Below, one piece after another: positions 49,473-57,411 of a stretch of DNA of 64,000 nucleotides. The stretch spans positions 310,001 to 374,000 of the forward strand of contig NZ_JBFNXH010000001.1 of assembly GCF_040812395.1 (NCBI RefSeq). Direction: 5' to 3'. Both the position numbers and the translations under genes were made by a program. The stretch is from Paenibacillus_E sp040812395. GTDB taxonomy: Bacteria; Bacillota; Bacilli; Paenibacillales; NBRC-103111. The notes under the pieces are model-generated. The model was not told the DNA's origin. It ran no database searches and saw only the letters and a program-made list of their open reading frames with translations. Within the stretch, counting starts at the first letter, position 1. Every line of letters starts with the position of its first letter.

Positions 49473-51358
49473 CCGTTAGTCCCTCCTGACGGTTTAGTAG
49501 GTTTTAAGACGACGGACATCACAGAACCTTGCCCTTTCTTGACAGATTTAAACGGAGCGTAGCTCCACGATTTAACAAGATCCGGATTTGTAATGATCAT
49601 TGGTGTCGCCATTGATGAAGCAAATTTTTTGACTTTATTCAAGTTGAATTTCACCAGCAATTGGCCCGGCTCAACCTGATCGCCCTCTTTAACCACAGCT
49701 GTAAAGCATTTCCCCGGCAAGCTCGCCGTGTCTATGCCAATATGCAGCAGCACTTCCAGCCCTTCTTCCGTTAAAATCCCAAGCGCATGCATCGTCGGGT
49801 AAATGTGCATAATTGTGCCTGCCACAGGCGAAACCAATTCCCCTTTTTCCGGAAAAAAAGCAACGCCGTTACCGACCAATCGGGAGGCAAATATGCGATC
49901 CGGCACTTCCTCAATCGGAATCATTCGCCCTTGCATCGGTGCGTTAAACAGCACCACATGAATATCTTTGCGCAACACTTTCATGATTTCTTCGCGAATC
50001 AGCTCTGAGAATGTTCCGAACACGACCTGAACATTACCTCCCCCAAGACGTATGACGCCTGCCGCTCCCAGATGCCGTAAGGCCGTGATGTCCATCAGAC
50101 GATCGTTGACAAGGGTAAGTCGCAGTCTAGTTATGCAGGCTTCAATCTTCTTAATATTGTCTTTCCCGCCAAGCGCTTGCAGAATGAGCGGAGATCGAGA
50201 AGGAATGTCGCCTGCCCACTCCTCCAAAGAGGACCCTTCCTCCCTGCCGGGTGTTGGAATCTGGAATCTCCGAATAGCCCATCTGAATAAGAAGTAATAC
50301 AAGAGCCCATATACCAGTCCAATGGGTATTAACAATAACCCGTGATGCGATAAATGCAGGTTAATCACATAATCAATAGCCCCTGCCGAATAAGAGAAAC
50401 CGTGTTGAATATTCAAGTAGTAGGCAATCCACATCGCGGCTCCGGATAGGATCGCGTGCACCACGAAAAGATAAGGAGCCACGAATAGAAATGCAAATTC
50501 AATCGGCTCAGTCACCCCGGTCAGGAATGATGCTAAGGCTGCAGTAAGGAAGGTTGCTTTGATCTTCGGTTTCAAATCCTCCCGCGCTTCTCCAATAATT
50601 GCAAAGGCGATCGCCGGAAGAGCAAACATCATGATGGGGTACAATCCGGCCATATATGTCCCGGCCGTCGGATCACCGGCAAAAAACCTCGGAAGATCCC
50701 CATACACCATATTGCCATCTGCTGATTTGTACGCACCCACTTGAAACCAGAAGAAATTGTTCAGAATATGGTGTAAACCCGAGGGAACGAGCAAACGGTG
50801 AGCAATTCCATAGAGGAAAGCGCCAAAGCCGCCCAATCCAAGCAGCCAATTGGATAATTTGGCCATACCCATTTCGAGATATGGACCCAAAACAATCATA
50901 ATGTAAGAAACGATAAGCGTTGCTAGCCCCATCACAAGAGGAACGATTCGAGGCCCTCCGAAAAATTGAATATATTCCGGGAGCTTTACTTCTTTAAAGC
51001 GATGATAAATAATAGCAGCCAGAAGACCAATCAAAATCCCACCTGATACTCCGAGCTGAAAATCGGTTCCCAGTTGGCTTTCAATCAGTCTTGTAAACAT
51101 AAAATAGCCAAGCATGGCGGATAACCCGGCAATCCCAGCACTCTCCGTTAATCCTAACGCAACACCAACAGCAAAAATGATCGGTATGTAGTCAAAAACG
51201 GTATTTCCTGCTAGCAGCAGCATATCCCCGAAGCTGGAAGCATGAATCGCATCCCATGGTAAATCCCCTAGACGAAGCAACACAGCAGCAATAGGAAGCG
51301 CAATGGTAGGCAGCATTAAAGAGCGGCCGAGCTGTTGTAAATTTCCCATCCAGTTCAA
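49469..51358 (-). CDS. PTS sugar transporter EIICBA (glucose / N-acetylglucosamine family)
   Basis: 629-residue fusion. EIIC (1-370) spans the membrane with about ten helices and holds GVTEPIEFAFLF at 281-292. EIIB (395-465) carries phospho-Cys408 in ACITRLRLT. EIIA (490-612) carries His524 and phospho-His539 (HIGIDT). It imports and phosphorylates a hexose; the sequence near the N terminus (GRSLMLPTIALPIAAVLLRLG) looks more like the N-acetylglucosamine than the glucose subgroup, but this is uncertain. It starts with TTG after GGAGG at 10 bases. ptsI overlaps by 4 bases. A promoter is seen upstream. Confidence 0.9.
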   Translation of the reverse strand: MNWMGNLQQLGRSLMLPTIALPIAAVLLRLGDLPWDAIHASSFGDMLLLAGNTVFDYIPIIFAVGVALGLTESAGIAGLSAMLGYFMFTRLIESQLGTDFQLGVSGGILIGLLAAIIYHRFKEVKLPEYIQFFGGPRIVPLVMGLATLIVSYIMIVLGPYLEMGMAKLSNWLLGLGGFGAFLYGIAHRLLVPSGLHHILNNFFWFQVGAYKSADGNMVYGDLPRFFAGDPTAGTYMAGLYPIMMFALPAIAFAIIGEAREDLKPKIKATFLTAALASFLTGVTEPIEFAFLFVAPYLFVVHAILSGAAMWIAYYLNIQHGFSYSAGAIDYVINLHLSHHGLLLIPIGLVYGLLYYFLFRWAIRRFQIPTPGREEGSSLEEWAGDIPSRSPLILQALGGKDNIKKIEACITRLRLTLVNDRLMDITALRHLGAAGVIRLGGGNVQVVFGTFSELIREEIMKVLRKDIHVVLFNAPMQGRMIPIEEVPDRIFASRLVGNGVAFFPEKGELVSPVAGTIMHIYPTMHALGILTEEGLEVLLHIGIDTASLPGKCFTAVVKEGDQVEPGQLLVKFNLNKVKKFASSMATPMIITNPDLVKSWSYAPFKSVKKGQGSVMSVVLKPTKPSGGTNG

Positions 51359-51423
51359 ACAAAAGCTACCTCCCTAGAGTTTCGTAGAAAACTCACTCCA
51401 TGATCGTAAGTTTTTCTATTCAA

Positions 51424-51452
51424 ATCGTATAGCTTGTCAGCCCTTTTGTCAA
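51424..51452 (-). promoter_or_regulatory. Sigma-A promoter of the EIICBA-ptsI operon
   Basis: On the minus strand TTGACA (51447-51452) and TACGAT (51424-51429) are 17 bases apart, about 65 bases before the start codon. No antiterminator RAT hairpin was evident. Confidence 0.7.
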
Positions 51453-51484
51453 AAACAAAATAAGCAGGCCGCATGTCGACCTGC
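51451..51484 (-). terminator. Intrinsic terminator after the Asn/Gln-rich gene
   Basis: An 8-bp stem GCAGGTCG/CGGCCTGC (one G-T pair) with a 5-base loop, followed by T-rich DNA on minus. The next promoter begins inside its tail. Confidence 0.8.
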
Positions 51485-51511
51485 TCTTCGAACGATTAGC
51501 TTGATTTATTG

Positions 51512-52081
51512 TTAAATCCCTGTATTTTGATTGTATTGATTCCCCCGATAATTCGCCGTGTGGTAGGCATTCGGAGATACCGTTTGTTGGGTGTAGGATT
51601 GATTCGTTTGCACACTTCCGCCAAATTGGGTTGCACCATATTGCTGCTGATTGCTAGAAAAAATGGGTTGTTGGGATTGAGCAGCCCCAAATTGGTTTTT
51701 GAAATAATTATTATTGTTCGTGTTGTTATTGTTTGAATATGTGGAATATCCGCTTTGGAAACTGGTTTGCTGCTGCGTAGGCGCAATCGATTCAGAACGA
51801 TAGAAATCGTGCCCGGCTTGGTTTCCGCGGTAATTGGCTGTGTGAAAAGCGTCTGGAGCTACCGTTTGCCCATAACTTTGGTTTTGGCTTTGGTTCGTCT
51901 GGGCTGTATTCTGTCCATAATACGATTGCACATAGCCTACTGGCTGATATTGTTTCTGCCCGCCCTGATACTGGGAGGTGATGCTTTGAATTCCCTGATA
52001 TCCCTGGTTTCCTTGTGCTCCTTGGGAATTCTGACTGCCAAAAGATGAAGATCCGAAGTTGTTGAAGTTATTTGTATACAT
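51512..52081 (-). CDS. Asn/Gln/Gly-rich low-complexity repeat protein (possible spore coat protein)
   Basis: 189-residue protein very rich in Gln, Asn, Gly, Ser and Tyr, without charged blocks or a signal peptide. It contains two copies of the motif (DAFHTANYRGNQ at about residue 80 and NAYHTANYRGNQ at about 172), each preceded by a T-V-(A/S)-P stretch. The centre holds runs of Asn and Gln. I do not know this protein. Such compositions are found in spore outer coat and other self-assembling proteins; that is inference. The ATG at 52081 is chosen as AGGAGG is 8 bases upstream; the ATG two codons earlier is too close to it. Confidence 0.8.
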   Translation of the reverse strand: MYTNNFNNFGSSSFGSQNSQGAQGNQGYQGIQSITSQYQGGQKQYQPVGYVQSYYGQNTAQTNQSQNQSYGQTVAPDAFHTANYRGNQAGHDFYRSESIAPTQQQTSFQSGYSTYSNNNNTNNNNYFKNQFGAAQSQQPIFSSNQQQYGATQFGGSVQTNQSYTQQTVSPNAYHTANYRGNQYNQNTGI

Positions 52082-52291
52082 TTGCATTTCCTCCTCTGAA
52101 TCTCATTGTTGTTTTAGCCTCTTTTTAGAGCCCTCTTTATTCTCTCCGTCTATATTCTTTTTATTTATGGAAGCTCTTGGCTCGGAAGTCCGAAATGTCA
52201 CCTGATTTCTGCAACCTTATCGTAGATTAGGGGGAAGCTACAACCAGATGTGAAACGACGAAAGCATTACTATACTTTATATACACATAAA

Positions 52292-52321
52292 TTGACTATA
52301 TAAAGATAAGTATGCCATAAT
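52292..52321 (+). promoter_or_regulatory. Candidate promoter of the FAD protein gene
   Basis: TTGACT at 52292-52297 and CATAAT at 52316-52321 are 18 bases apart and about 40 bases before the ATG. The spacing is one base longer than ideal. Confidence 0.5.
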
Positions 52322-52363
52322 CTTTATGTACCTTCATATTTTCTACTTTCGAGGAGTGATTAA

Positions 52364-52933
52364 ATGTCTTACGATGTTATCATTATTGGAGCAGGGCCTA
52401 CGGGTTCAAGCGCAGCTTTATTTACAGCAAAAGCAGGCAAGAAAACACTCGTCATTGACAATGATCAAAGCGTTACAAAAAGAGCTTGGATTGAAAATCA
52501 CTACGGAGTAGAAGCCATTACAGGACCCGACCTCGTGGAAATCGGAAAAAAGCAAGCGGCTAAATTCGGCGCCGAATTCATTCAAGGCAAAGCCACACAT
52601 TTAGAGAAATCCGGTGACATATTATTCCGTGTAACGACAGAAAACGAATCCTATGAAGGCTCTCATGTTATTCTCGCAACAGGGCTATCTGTCGAGCTTG
52701 CTGAAGCTGCAGGCATTCGAACAAAACCAGGTACCGAGCCTCGCATTAAGGCAATCGTTGACGCGGATGCACAAGGGCGATCCAGCTTAAGTGGCGTTTG
52801 GGCAGCAGGCACAACAGCGGGCGTTAGCATGCATACGATTATCACTGCTGGAGACGGTGCGAAAGTTGCAATTCATGTAATCAGCGAGATTAACGGCGAG
52901 CGTTATGTCGATCATGATGTTTTAAAGGCTTAA
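52364..52933 (+). CDS. Minimal single-domain FAD-dependent oxidoreductase (thioredoxin reductase-like)
   Basis: 189-residue flavoprotein related to thioredoxin reductases. It keeps the FAD half: IIIGAGPTGSSAALFTA at residues 6-22, the strand HVILATG at 103-109 and the closing GVWAAGTTAGVS with an ITAGDGAKVAIH helix. It lacks the NAD(P)-binding insert and the CxxC redox pair of true thioredoxin reductases. It might need a partner or use a bound substrate. GAGGAG is 9 bases before the ATG. A bidirectional terminator follows the stop. The compact size is complete at both ends, so it does not look truncated. Confidence 0.82.
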   Translation: MSYDVIIIGAGPTGSSAALFTAKAGKKTLVIDNDQSVTKRAWIENHYGVEAITGPDLVEIGKKQAAKFGAEFIQGKATHLEKSGDILFRVTTENESYEGSHVILATGLSVELAEAAGIRTKPGTEPRIKAIVDADAQGRSSLSGVWAAGTTAGVSMHTIITAGDGAKVAIHVISEINGERYVDHDVLKA

Positions 52934-52946
52934 TCTCTTTCGAAGT

Positions 52947-52990
52947 AAAAAAAAGGACCCCTTCCTGGTATTCCAAGAAGGGGTCCTTTC
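52947..52990. terminator. Bidirectional terminator
   Basis: A long stem AAAGGACCCCTTC/GAAGGGGTCCTTT lies between the convergent FAD protein and CoA-binding protein genes. Confidence 0.93.
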
Positions 52991-53003
52991 GGTATGGAAA
53001 TGC

Positions 53004-53429
53004 TTAGTTATTTCTTGGATTCAGAATGGCATCCTCGACTTTAATGCAGCGATCCATGATGACTTCAAGCCCTGCATCCTTGGCAATCTGGCCTGCTTCC
53101 TCGTTGATGATGTCCAATTGAAGCCAGAACACTTTAGCTTTAATTTTAACGGCTTCTTCAGCAATTGGCACCACTTGATCCGCACGACGGAACACATTGA
53201 CGATATCGACTGGTTCCGGTATATCCGAAAGAGAAGCGTAGCTTTTCTCGCCTAATATCTCCGTTGCATTCGGATTTACCGGTATAATGCGGTAGCCCCT
53301 GCTTTGCATGGCAGCCGCAACCATATGCGAAGTACGGTCCGGATTATCGGACAAACCTACAACAGCAATATTGCCGGCATTGGCCAGCAGCACTTTGATT
53401 TGCTCACGTGATGGATTTTCCAAGGCCAT
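53004..53429 (-). CDS. CoA-binding protein (YccU family)
   Basis: 141-residue Rossmann-fold protein of the CoA-binding family. NIAVVGLSDNPDRTSH at about 20-35 is the nucleotide loop and PVDIVNVFRRADQV and EDAI(L)N follow. Members bind CoA; no enzymatic role is established for the small stand-alone form. The ATG at 53429 has AGGAGG 7-8 bases upstream. It follows the C39-type peptidase by 11 bases, which itself follows aroA by 32 bases, so the three may be cotranscribed. No link of function to aroA is evident. Confidence 0.88.
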   Translation of the reverse strand: MALENPSREQIKVLLANAGNIAVVGLSDNPDRTSHMVAAAMQSRGYRIIPVNPNATEILGEKSYASLSDIPEPVDIVNVFRRADQVVPIAEEAVKIKAKVFWLQLDIINEEAGQIAKDAGLEVIMDRCIKVEDAILNPRNN

Positions 53430-53440
53430 TGTCAATCCTC

Positions 53441-54253
53441 CTATTTTTTCAAATACGTCAACCCTTGTTTGCCCATGGCTGACCAGCTTTCAATAAACTG
53501 TGCTTTGTTCACCTGTACCTGCTTACTGCCCTTTAGCGGATCATTCAAGTAGACGTTCTCTTCATCATATCCTACTAATAAAACAGCATGCTCTGCATAT
53601 GACGTTTTAAGCGGGCCAGTCGGCGTATCCCAAGTTACCCATTTGTAAGGAAGATTATAGTCAATTGTTGTCCAAACCACGACTGGGATACCACTGGCTA
53701 CCTGCTGTTCATACAGCTCAAACGGCTCGTCCGTTACATCAATAGCGGATGGCATGTAGGTTTTCAAGAGCGGGAACAGGCCCGCATGATAGATGCCAAA
53801 TCCTCGCTGCTTGCGGGTTACGTCACCGACAAAGCCTGTATTCGGATTCCCCCAATAGCTGATTGTGCCATCCGCTTGAAGGGTTGCTGGCGTATTGTCC
53901 TTCGGCATTTCGGCCGCAAGCTCCATTTTTCCTATATTTACACCGCTGAACTGAAGCAGCATGGCCAAGCTTGTTACTTCACAACCTGCCGGCAATTCAG
54001 GCAATTGTTTAACGACAGGCGCATCAATCATAGCTGACTTTAGCTTTTCTTGGACGAGGGGCGGAGTTACCTCGATTGTTTTAACGGGTGGGGGCGCAAC
54101 AATATGCACCGCAGTACCCGCAGCGAATAATGCAGGCTCCTTACCAGTCGCTTTAGCATACAACAGTACTGCAAAAACGCTGCTAGCAAATACTAAGCCT
54201 GCTACGAGGAAAAATCCTAACGTCACCTTTAATCCTTGCCAAATAATCCTCAT
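53441..54253 (-). CDS. Membrane-anchored C39-family cysteine peptidase
   Basis: 270-residue protein with one N-terminal membrane helix (about 9-32) and a papain-like C39 domain outside. LPAGCEVTSLAMLLQFSG holds the catalytic Cys near residue 91, EHAVLLVGYDEENVYLNDP the catalytic His and Asp. C39-like proteins process or cleave extracellular peptides; it is not fused to an ABC transporter, so it is not a bacteriocin exporter. It lies between aroA and the CoA-binding gene on the minus strand. Substrate unknown. A short Pro-rich linker (VAPPPVKTIEVTPP) joins helix and domain. Confidence 0.87.
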   Translation of the reverse strand: MRIIWQGLKVTLGFFLVAGLVFASSVFAVLLYAKATGKEPALFAAGTAVHIVAPPPVKTIEVTPPLVQEKLKSAMIDAPVVKQLPELPAGCEVTSLAMLLQFSGVNIGKMELAAEMPKDNTPATLQADGTISYWGNPNTGFVGDVTRKQRGFGIYHAGLFPLLKTYMPSAIDVTDEPFELYEQQVASGIPVVVWTTIDYNLPYKWVTWDTPTGPLKTSYAEHAVLLVGYDEENVYLNDPLKGSKQVQVNKAQFIESWSAMGKQGLTYLKK

Positions 54254-54285
54254 GCTGATTCACCCGTTCGTTGATTTGACAATCC

Positions 54286-55581
54286 TTATTCGCTCACAAG
54301 TTCAACCTGAGCACCGATTGAACGCAAATGATCAAAATATTGCGGGTAGGATTTAGCCACGTGATGAGCATCCTTAATGGTCAGACCTTTTTTGGAACGT
54401 AAGCCAACAACCGTTAAGGCCATGATAACGCGATGGTCGAAATGCGCGTTTATTTCAACGCCTCCCTCCACACCCTCAGGTTTACCATGAATGATAATTT
54501 CGCTCTGACGCTCTTCTACATCGGCACCGGCTTTACGCAATTCATTCAAGTAATCGGTGATGCGGTCGCACTCTTTATAACGCAAATTTTCAACATTATA
54601 GAAACGCGATGTTCCTTCTGCGAATACCGCAGCAGCCACCATTGCCAGAACAGCATCGGTGAAATGATCGCCATCAAACTCTCCGGCAATCAGCTTCTGG
54701 TTGCCGCGCACTTGAACAACCCCGTTGTCATGCGTCAAATTAACGCCCATAGCTCGCAGAACATCAACACAAGCCTTTTCCCCCTGCTTGCTATTCTCCT
54801 CAAGACGCAGTACGCGCACATCTGAATTCGTCACAGCTGCCGCTGCCAGGATAGCGGCAGAGCCCGGATAGTCACCCTGGATCACATATTCCTTAGCTTG
54901 GTAAGATTGGCCTCCAGGTATACGGTAGTGCATTAGATCTTCACTGGCATGAACGATAATTCCTGCTTGTTCAAGCACTTCAAGCGTTTGACCCACAATA
55001 ATTTTTGATTTCAAATCATGCAATACTTCAATTTCGCTGTCTTCTTCAAGCAACGGTGTCATAAACAAAAGCGAACTTAGGAATTGGGAGCTCACATTCC
55101 CCGAAACCGTAAGTTTACCGCCGCGGGGCTGCCCCCCTTTTATTGTTATCGGCAGACGTCCATTCGAATGTTCGACCTCAACGCCCATTTGCTGCAAAGT
55201 TTCAATTAAATCATCATGCGGACGCTTGCCTAACGATTCAGGATACGTATTGACGAATGTCAAATTCGGACAAAATGCCGCTGTCGACATTAAAAAGCGA
55301 AGAACCGCGCCTGCATTGCCAACATTCAGTTCGGATACGTGCTTAGGATGTTTCCCAAAGCCTGTGATCACAATTTTCTCATCGTCCTCTTCAATAACTG
55401 CCCCTAAATCGCGCACACAGCGTCTCATTGCATCGCTATCCTCGCTATGAGCCGGATAATAGATCGTACTCGTACCATCCGCCAAAGCGCCGATCAGCAG
55501 GTAACGAGTCGTATAATTTTTAGACGATAATGCATTGATTTCGCCTTGAAGCTCGGCGGTTGGTTTCACAATAGCTTTCAT
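54286..55581 (-). CDS. aroA: 3-phosphoshikimate 1-carboxyvinyltransferase (EPSP synthase)
   Basis: 431-residue EPSP synthase, joining PEP and shikimate-3-phosphate in aromatic amino acid synthesis. GNAGAVLRFLMS-type motif (NVGNAGAVLRFLMS, about 88-101) and the YKECDRI pattern (RYKECDRI) with HFDHRVIMA near the C terminus are visible. Active-site ligands appear intact. The motif GNAGAVLR has Val where class I enzymes have Thr (GNAGTAxR); this places it outside the class I form. It starts MKAIVKPTAELQGEINA. aroK lies 800 bases beyond but on a separate unit. Confidence 0.93.
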   Translation of the reverse strand: MKAIVKPTAELQGEINALSSKNYTTRYLLIGALADGTSTIYYPAHSEDSDAMRRCVRDLGAVIEEDDEKIVITGFGKHPKHVSELNVGNAGAVLRFLMSTAAFCPNLTFVNTYPESLGKRPHDDLIETLQQMGVEVEHSNGRLPITIKGGQPRGGKLTVSGNVSSQFLSSLLFMTPLLEEDSEIEVLHDLKSKIIVGQTLEVLEQAGIIVHASEDLMHYRIPGGQSYQAKEYVIQGDYPGSAAILAAAAVTNSDVRVLRLEENSKQGEKACVDVLRAMGVNLTHDNGVVQVRGNQKLIAGEFDGDHFTDAVLAMVAAAVFAEGTSRFYNVENLRYKECDRITDYLNELRKAGADVEERQSEIIIHGKPEGVEGGVEINAHFDHRVIMALTVVGLRSKKGLTIKDAHHVAKSYPQYFDHLRSIGAQVELVSE

Positions 55582-56086
55582 GTAAAGGGTCCCCCTAAAA
55601 GTTTTTCGCCAGAAAACTGGCTTCGCAAGTTTTATGTAATATTCGATGAACGCTAGTCTAACGTCGCATACTCAAAAAGGTGCACACGTTCAGGCTTGTA
55701 CAACCCAACCACGCAGCAATTCGAGGCTTACCAATTTAACGTGCAGCATGTGGCAAAAGTCCCGCCTATAAGCAGCTTTCAGCGGCCAAAAGCAAGGCGG
55801 CGCACCCAGCAAACTTATCAAAAACAACCCAAAAGATCCACTGTCAGTGTACCATATGGAATAGAACTTGGGAACCTTCCGACCAAGTGAAAAGCAAGTT
55901 GAACTCAACCAGTGGCGCCTATGGACTTCTCTCTAGAGGAGCACTTCTCCACAGCGATCCGCATCCAATTAACAAGTTGAGCCGCCCTTGAAATTAACCA
56001 TCGGTTTGACATCTTCTCTGATTCTTTCTATCATTACTTATGATGGGACTTCTTCCCAGTCACAATGAAGCTAGGAGGCTTATCAA
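55582..56086. other. 505-base gap between aroA and the rhodanese gene
   Basis: No supported gene. Two opposing open frames in 55690-55908 have no ribosome site and no family resemblance. A good promoter for the rhodanese gene lies at its right end (56006-56034). I see no RNA motif I can name. Confidence 0.5.
56006..56034 (+). promoter_or_regulatory. Sigma-A promoter of the rhodanese gene
   Basis: TTGACA at 56006-56011 and TATCAT at 56029-56034 are exactly 17 bases apart, 52 bases before the TTG start. Confidence 0.75.
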
Positions 56087-56377
56087 TTGGATACCATTGC
56101 TCCATCCGAAGTTAAAGAAAGATTGAGTCGCGGAGAACAGCTAACGATCGTCGATGTACGCGAAGATGAAGAAGTAGCTGAAGGCATCATTTCCGGCGCC
56201 AAACACATCCCTTTGGGGCAGCTCCCTGAGCGTCATACCGAAATTCCCCAAACAGATGAAGTCATTCTCGTTTGCCGAAGCGGCAACCGGAGCGGTCGAG
56301 CGCTGGGCTACTTAGAATCACTTGGGTATAAAGGTCTTAAAAATATGTCTGGCGGTATGTTGGAATGGGAGGACTAA
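56087..56377 (+). CDS. Single-domain rhodanese-like sulfurtransferase
   Basis: 96-residue rhodanese domain with the active-site loop CRSGNRS at residues 63-69 (Cys63) and the DVRE motif at residues 23-26. Such proteins transfer sulfane sulfur. It starts with TTG (GGAGG 8 bases upstream, promoter 52 bases upstream). It is complete, with no second domain or signal peptide, so it acts in the cytoplasm. Convergent with aroK, which ends 5 bases away. Confidence 0.9.
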   Translation: MDTIAPSEVKERLSRGEQLTIVDVREDEEVAEGIISGAKHIPLGQLPERHTEIPQTDEVILVCRSGNRSGRALGYLESLGYKGLKNMSGGMLEWED

Positions 56378-56381
56378 ACTT

Positions 56382-56903
56382 CTAAGCTTGTCCTTCTTCC
56401 TCGCCAAATCTTTTTAAAATCTCTTCCACAATTTCATCCGACGTAAGCTCTGTAGTGTCAATCGTCGTATGCACAAAGTCATAAGCATGCTTCCTCTGCT
56501 CTAATAACGTGTAGACGCGATCTGTTAGATTCCCCTGCAAAAGAGGGCGATTGCTGTCACTGCTAACGCGCTGAATAATCGTCTCAGGAGTCGCGTATAA
56601 GGCGACAACATATCCATTTTGCAGCATGCAAGTTTGATTGCTCTCGGCAAGAACAGCACCTCCGCCGGTAGCAAGAACCTGGTGCTCATTCTTAAGTATA
56701 TCTTGCAGCGCCCTGCTCTCCAAAGCGCGGAAATGTTCTTCACCCTGAGTGCGGAACAAGTCAGGGATCGACATCATCTGTTGCTTTTCAACGACCGCAT
56801 CCGAGTCTTGAAATGTCCAACCCAAGCGCTCAGCCAGCTTCGAACCTACAGTCGATTTCCCTGTCCCCATGAAACCTACAAGAACGATATTTCTTCTTGT
56901 CAC
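56382..56903 (-). CDS. aroK: Shikimate kinase
   Basis: 173-residue kinase making shikimate-3-phosphate. The P-loop VGFMGTGKST is at residues 9-18, followed by DSDAVVEKQQ for shikimate binding and GGGAVL (Walker B region). NRPLLQG with the conserved Arg is present. A GTG at 56903 is chosen because GGGG lies 6 bases upstream and the P-loop is then in the usual place; in-frame ATGs further upstream (56933 and beyond) add non-homologous sequence. The step directly precedes that of aroA. The gene ends 5 bases from the convergent rhodanese gene. Confidence 0.9.
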   Translation of the reverse strand: MTRRNIVLVGFMGTGKSTVGSKLAERLGWTFQDSDAVVEKQQMMSIPDLFRTQGEEHFRALESRALQDILKNEHQVLATGGGAVLAESNQTCMLQNGYVVALYATPETIIQRVSSDSNRPLLQGNLTDRVYTLLEQRKHAYDFVHTTIDTTELTSDEIVEEILKRFGEEEGQA

Positions 56904-57073
56904 GTTAATCCCCTTTTCCCATAAGCTATTCATACAAACTTTCCCAACATCATACCACATGAAAGGCAAGTCATGAATACAAACCTTAAAAAAAACATAT
57001 AGTATTGTGAATAAATTCCAGCACATGAAATGGAATGAAAAAAGACCATATGCCGACAAGGAGAGATGGAGCT

Positions 57074-57376
57074 TTGAACCAAACTGTCGCCTATCCCAAC
57101 CATACAAAGGGCAAACTGGAGCAAATTTTACATCCAAGCTATCCGCTGTGCAAAGACGATGTTGTCTGGATTCTGGAATTCATCAAGAAAAAAGTGGCTG
57201 AAGAAGACCCGCAAATGCAGGGCCTTGCTCAACCACGTTTAATGAGAAATTTTCGTTATTTTGCTGAAGTTGCGATGATGCTCATTCATAAAAGAAATGG
57301 CTTCGATCAAGAAGCCGATCGATTAAAAATGTGGCTTCGCGAAGCAGCGTACGGCTTACAGGAGGATACTAAGTAG
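57074..57376 (+). CDS. Hypothetical protein, about 100 aa
   Basis: A small basic protein I do not recognise. The C-terminal part is helical (LMRNFRYFAEVAMMLIH, ADRLKMWLREAAYGLQ) and the middle holds CKDDVVWILEFIKKKV. The start is uncertain: a TTG at 57074 has AAGGAG at 10 bases, and two ATGs at 57035 and 57050 lie upstream without ribosome site. No membrane helix or signal peptide. It lies between aroK (divergent) and the convergent gluconate operon end. It may be conserved in the genus; I cannot tell. Confidence 0.6.
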   Translation: MNQTVAYPNHTKGKLEQILHPSYPLCKDDVVWILEFIKKKVAEEDPQMQGLAQPRLMRNFRYFAEVAMMLIHKRNGFDQEADRLKMWLREAAYGLQEDTK

Positions 57377-57411
57377 CCTGCAAACCCTGCTTATATCTTC
57401 TTATATACGGC

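Noticed and set aside
55690..55908. Two opposing short frames in the aroA-rhodanese gap
   Set aside because: No ribosome site and odd composition in both directions.
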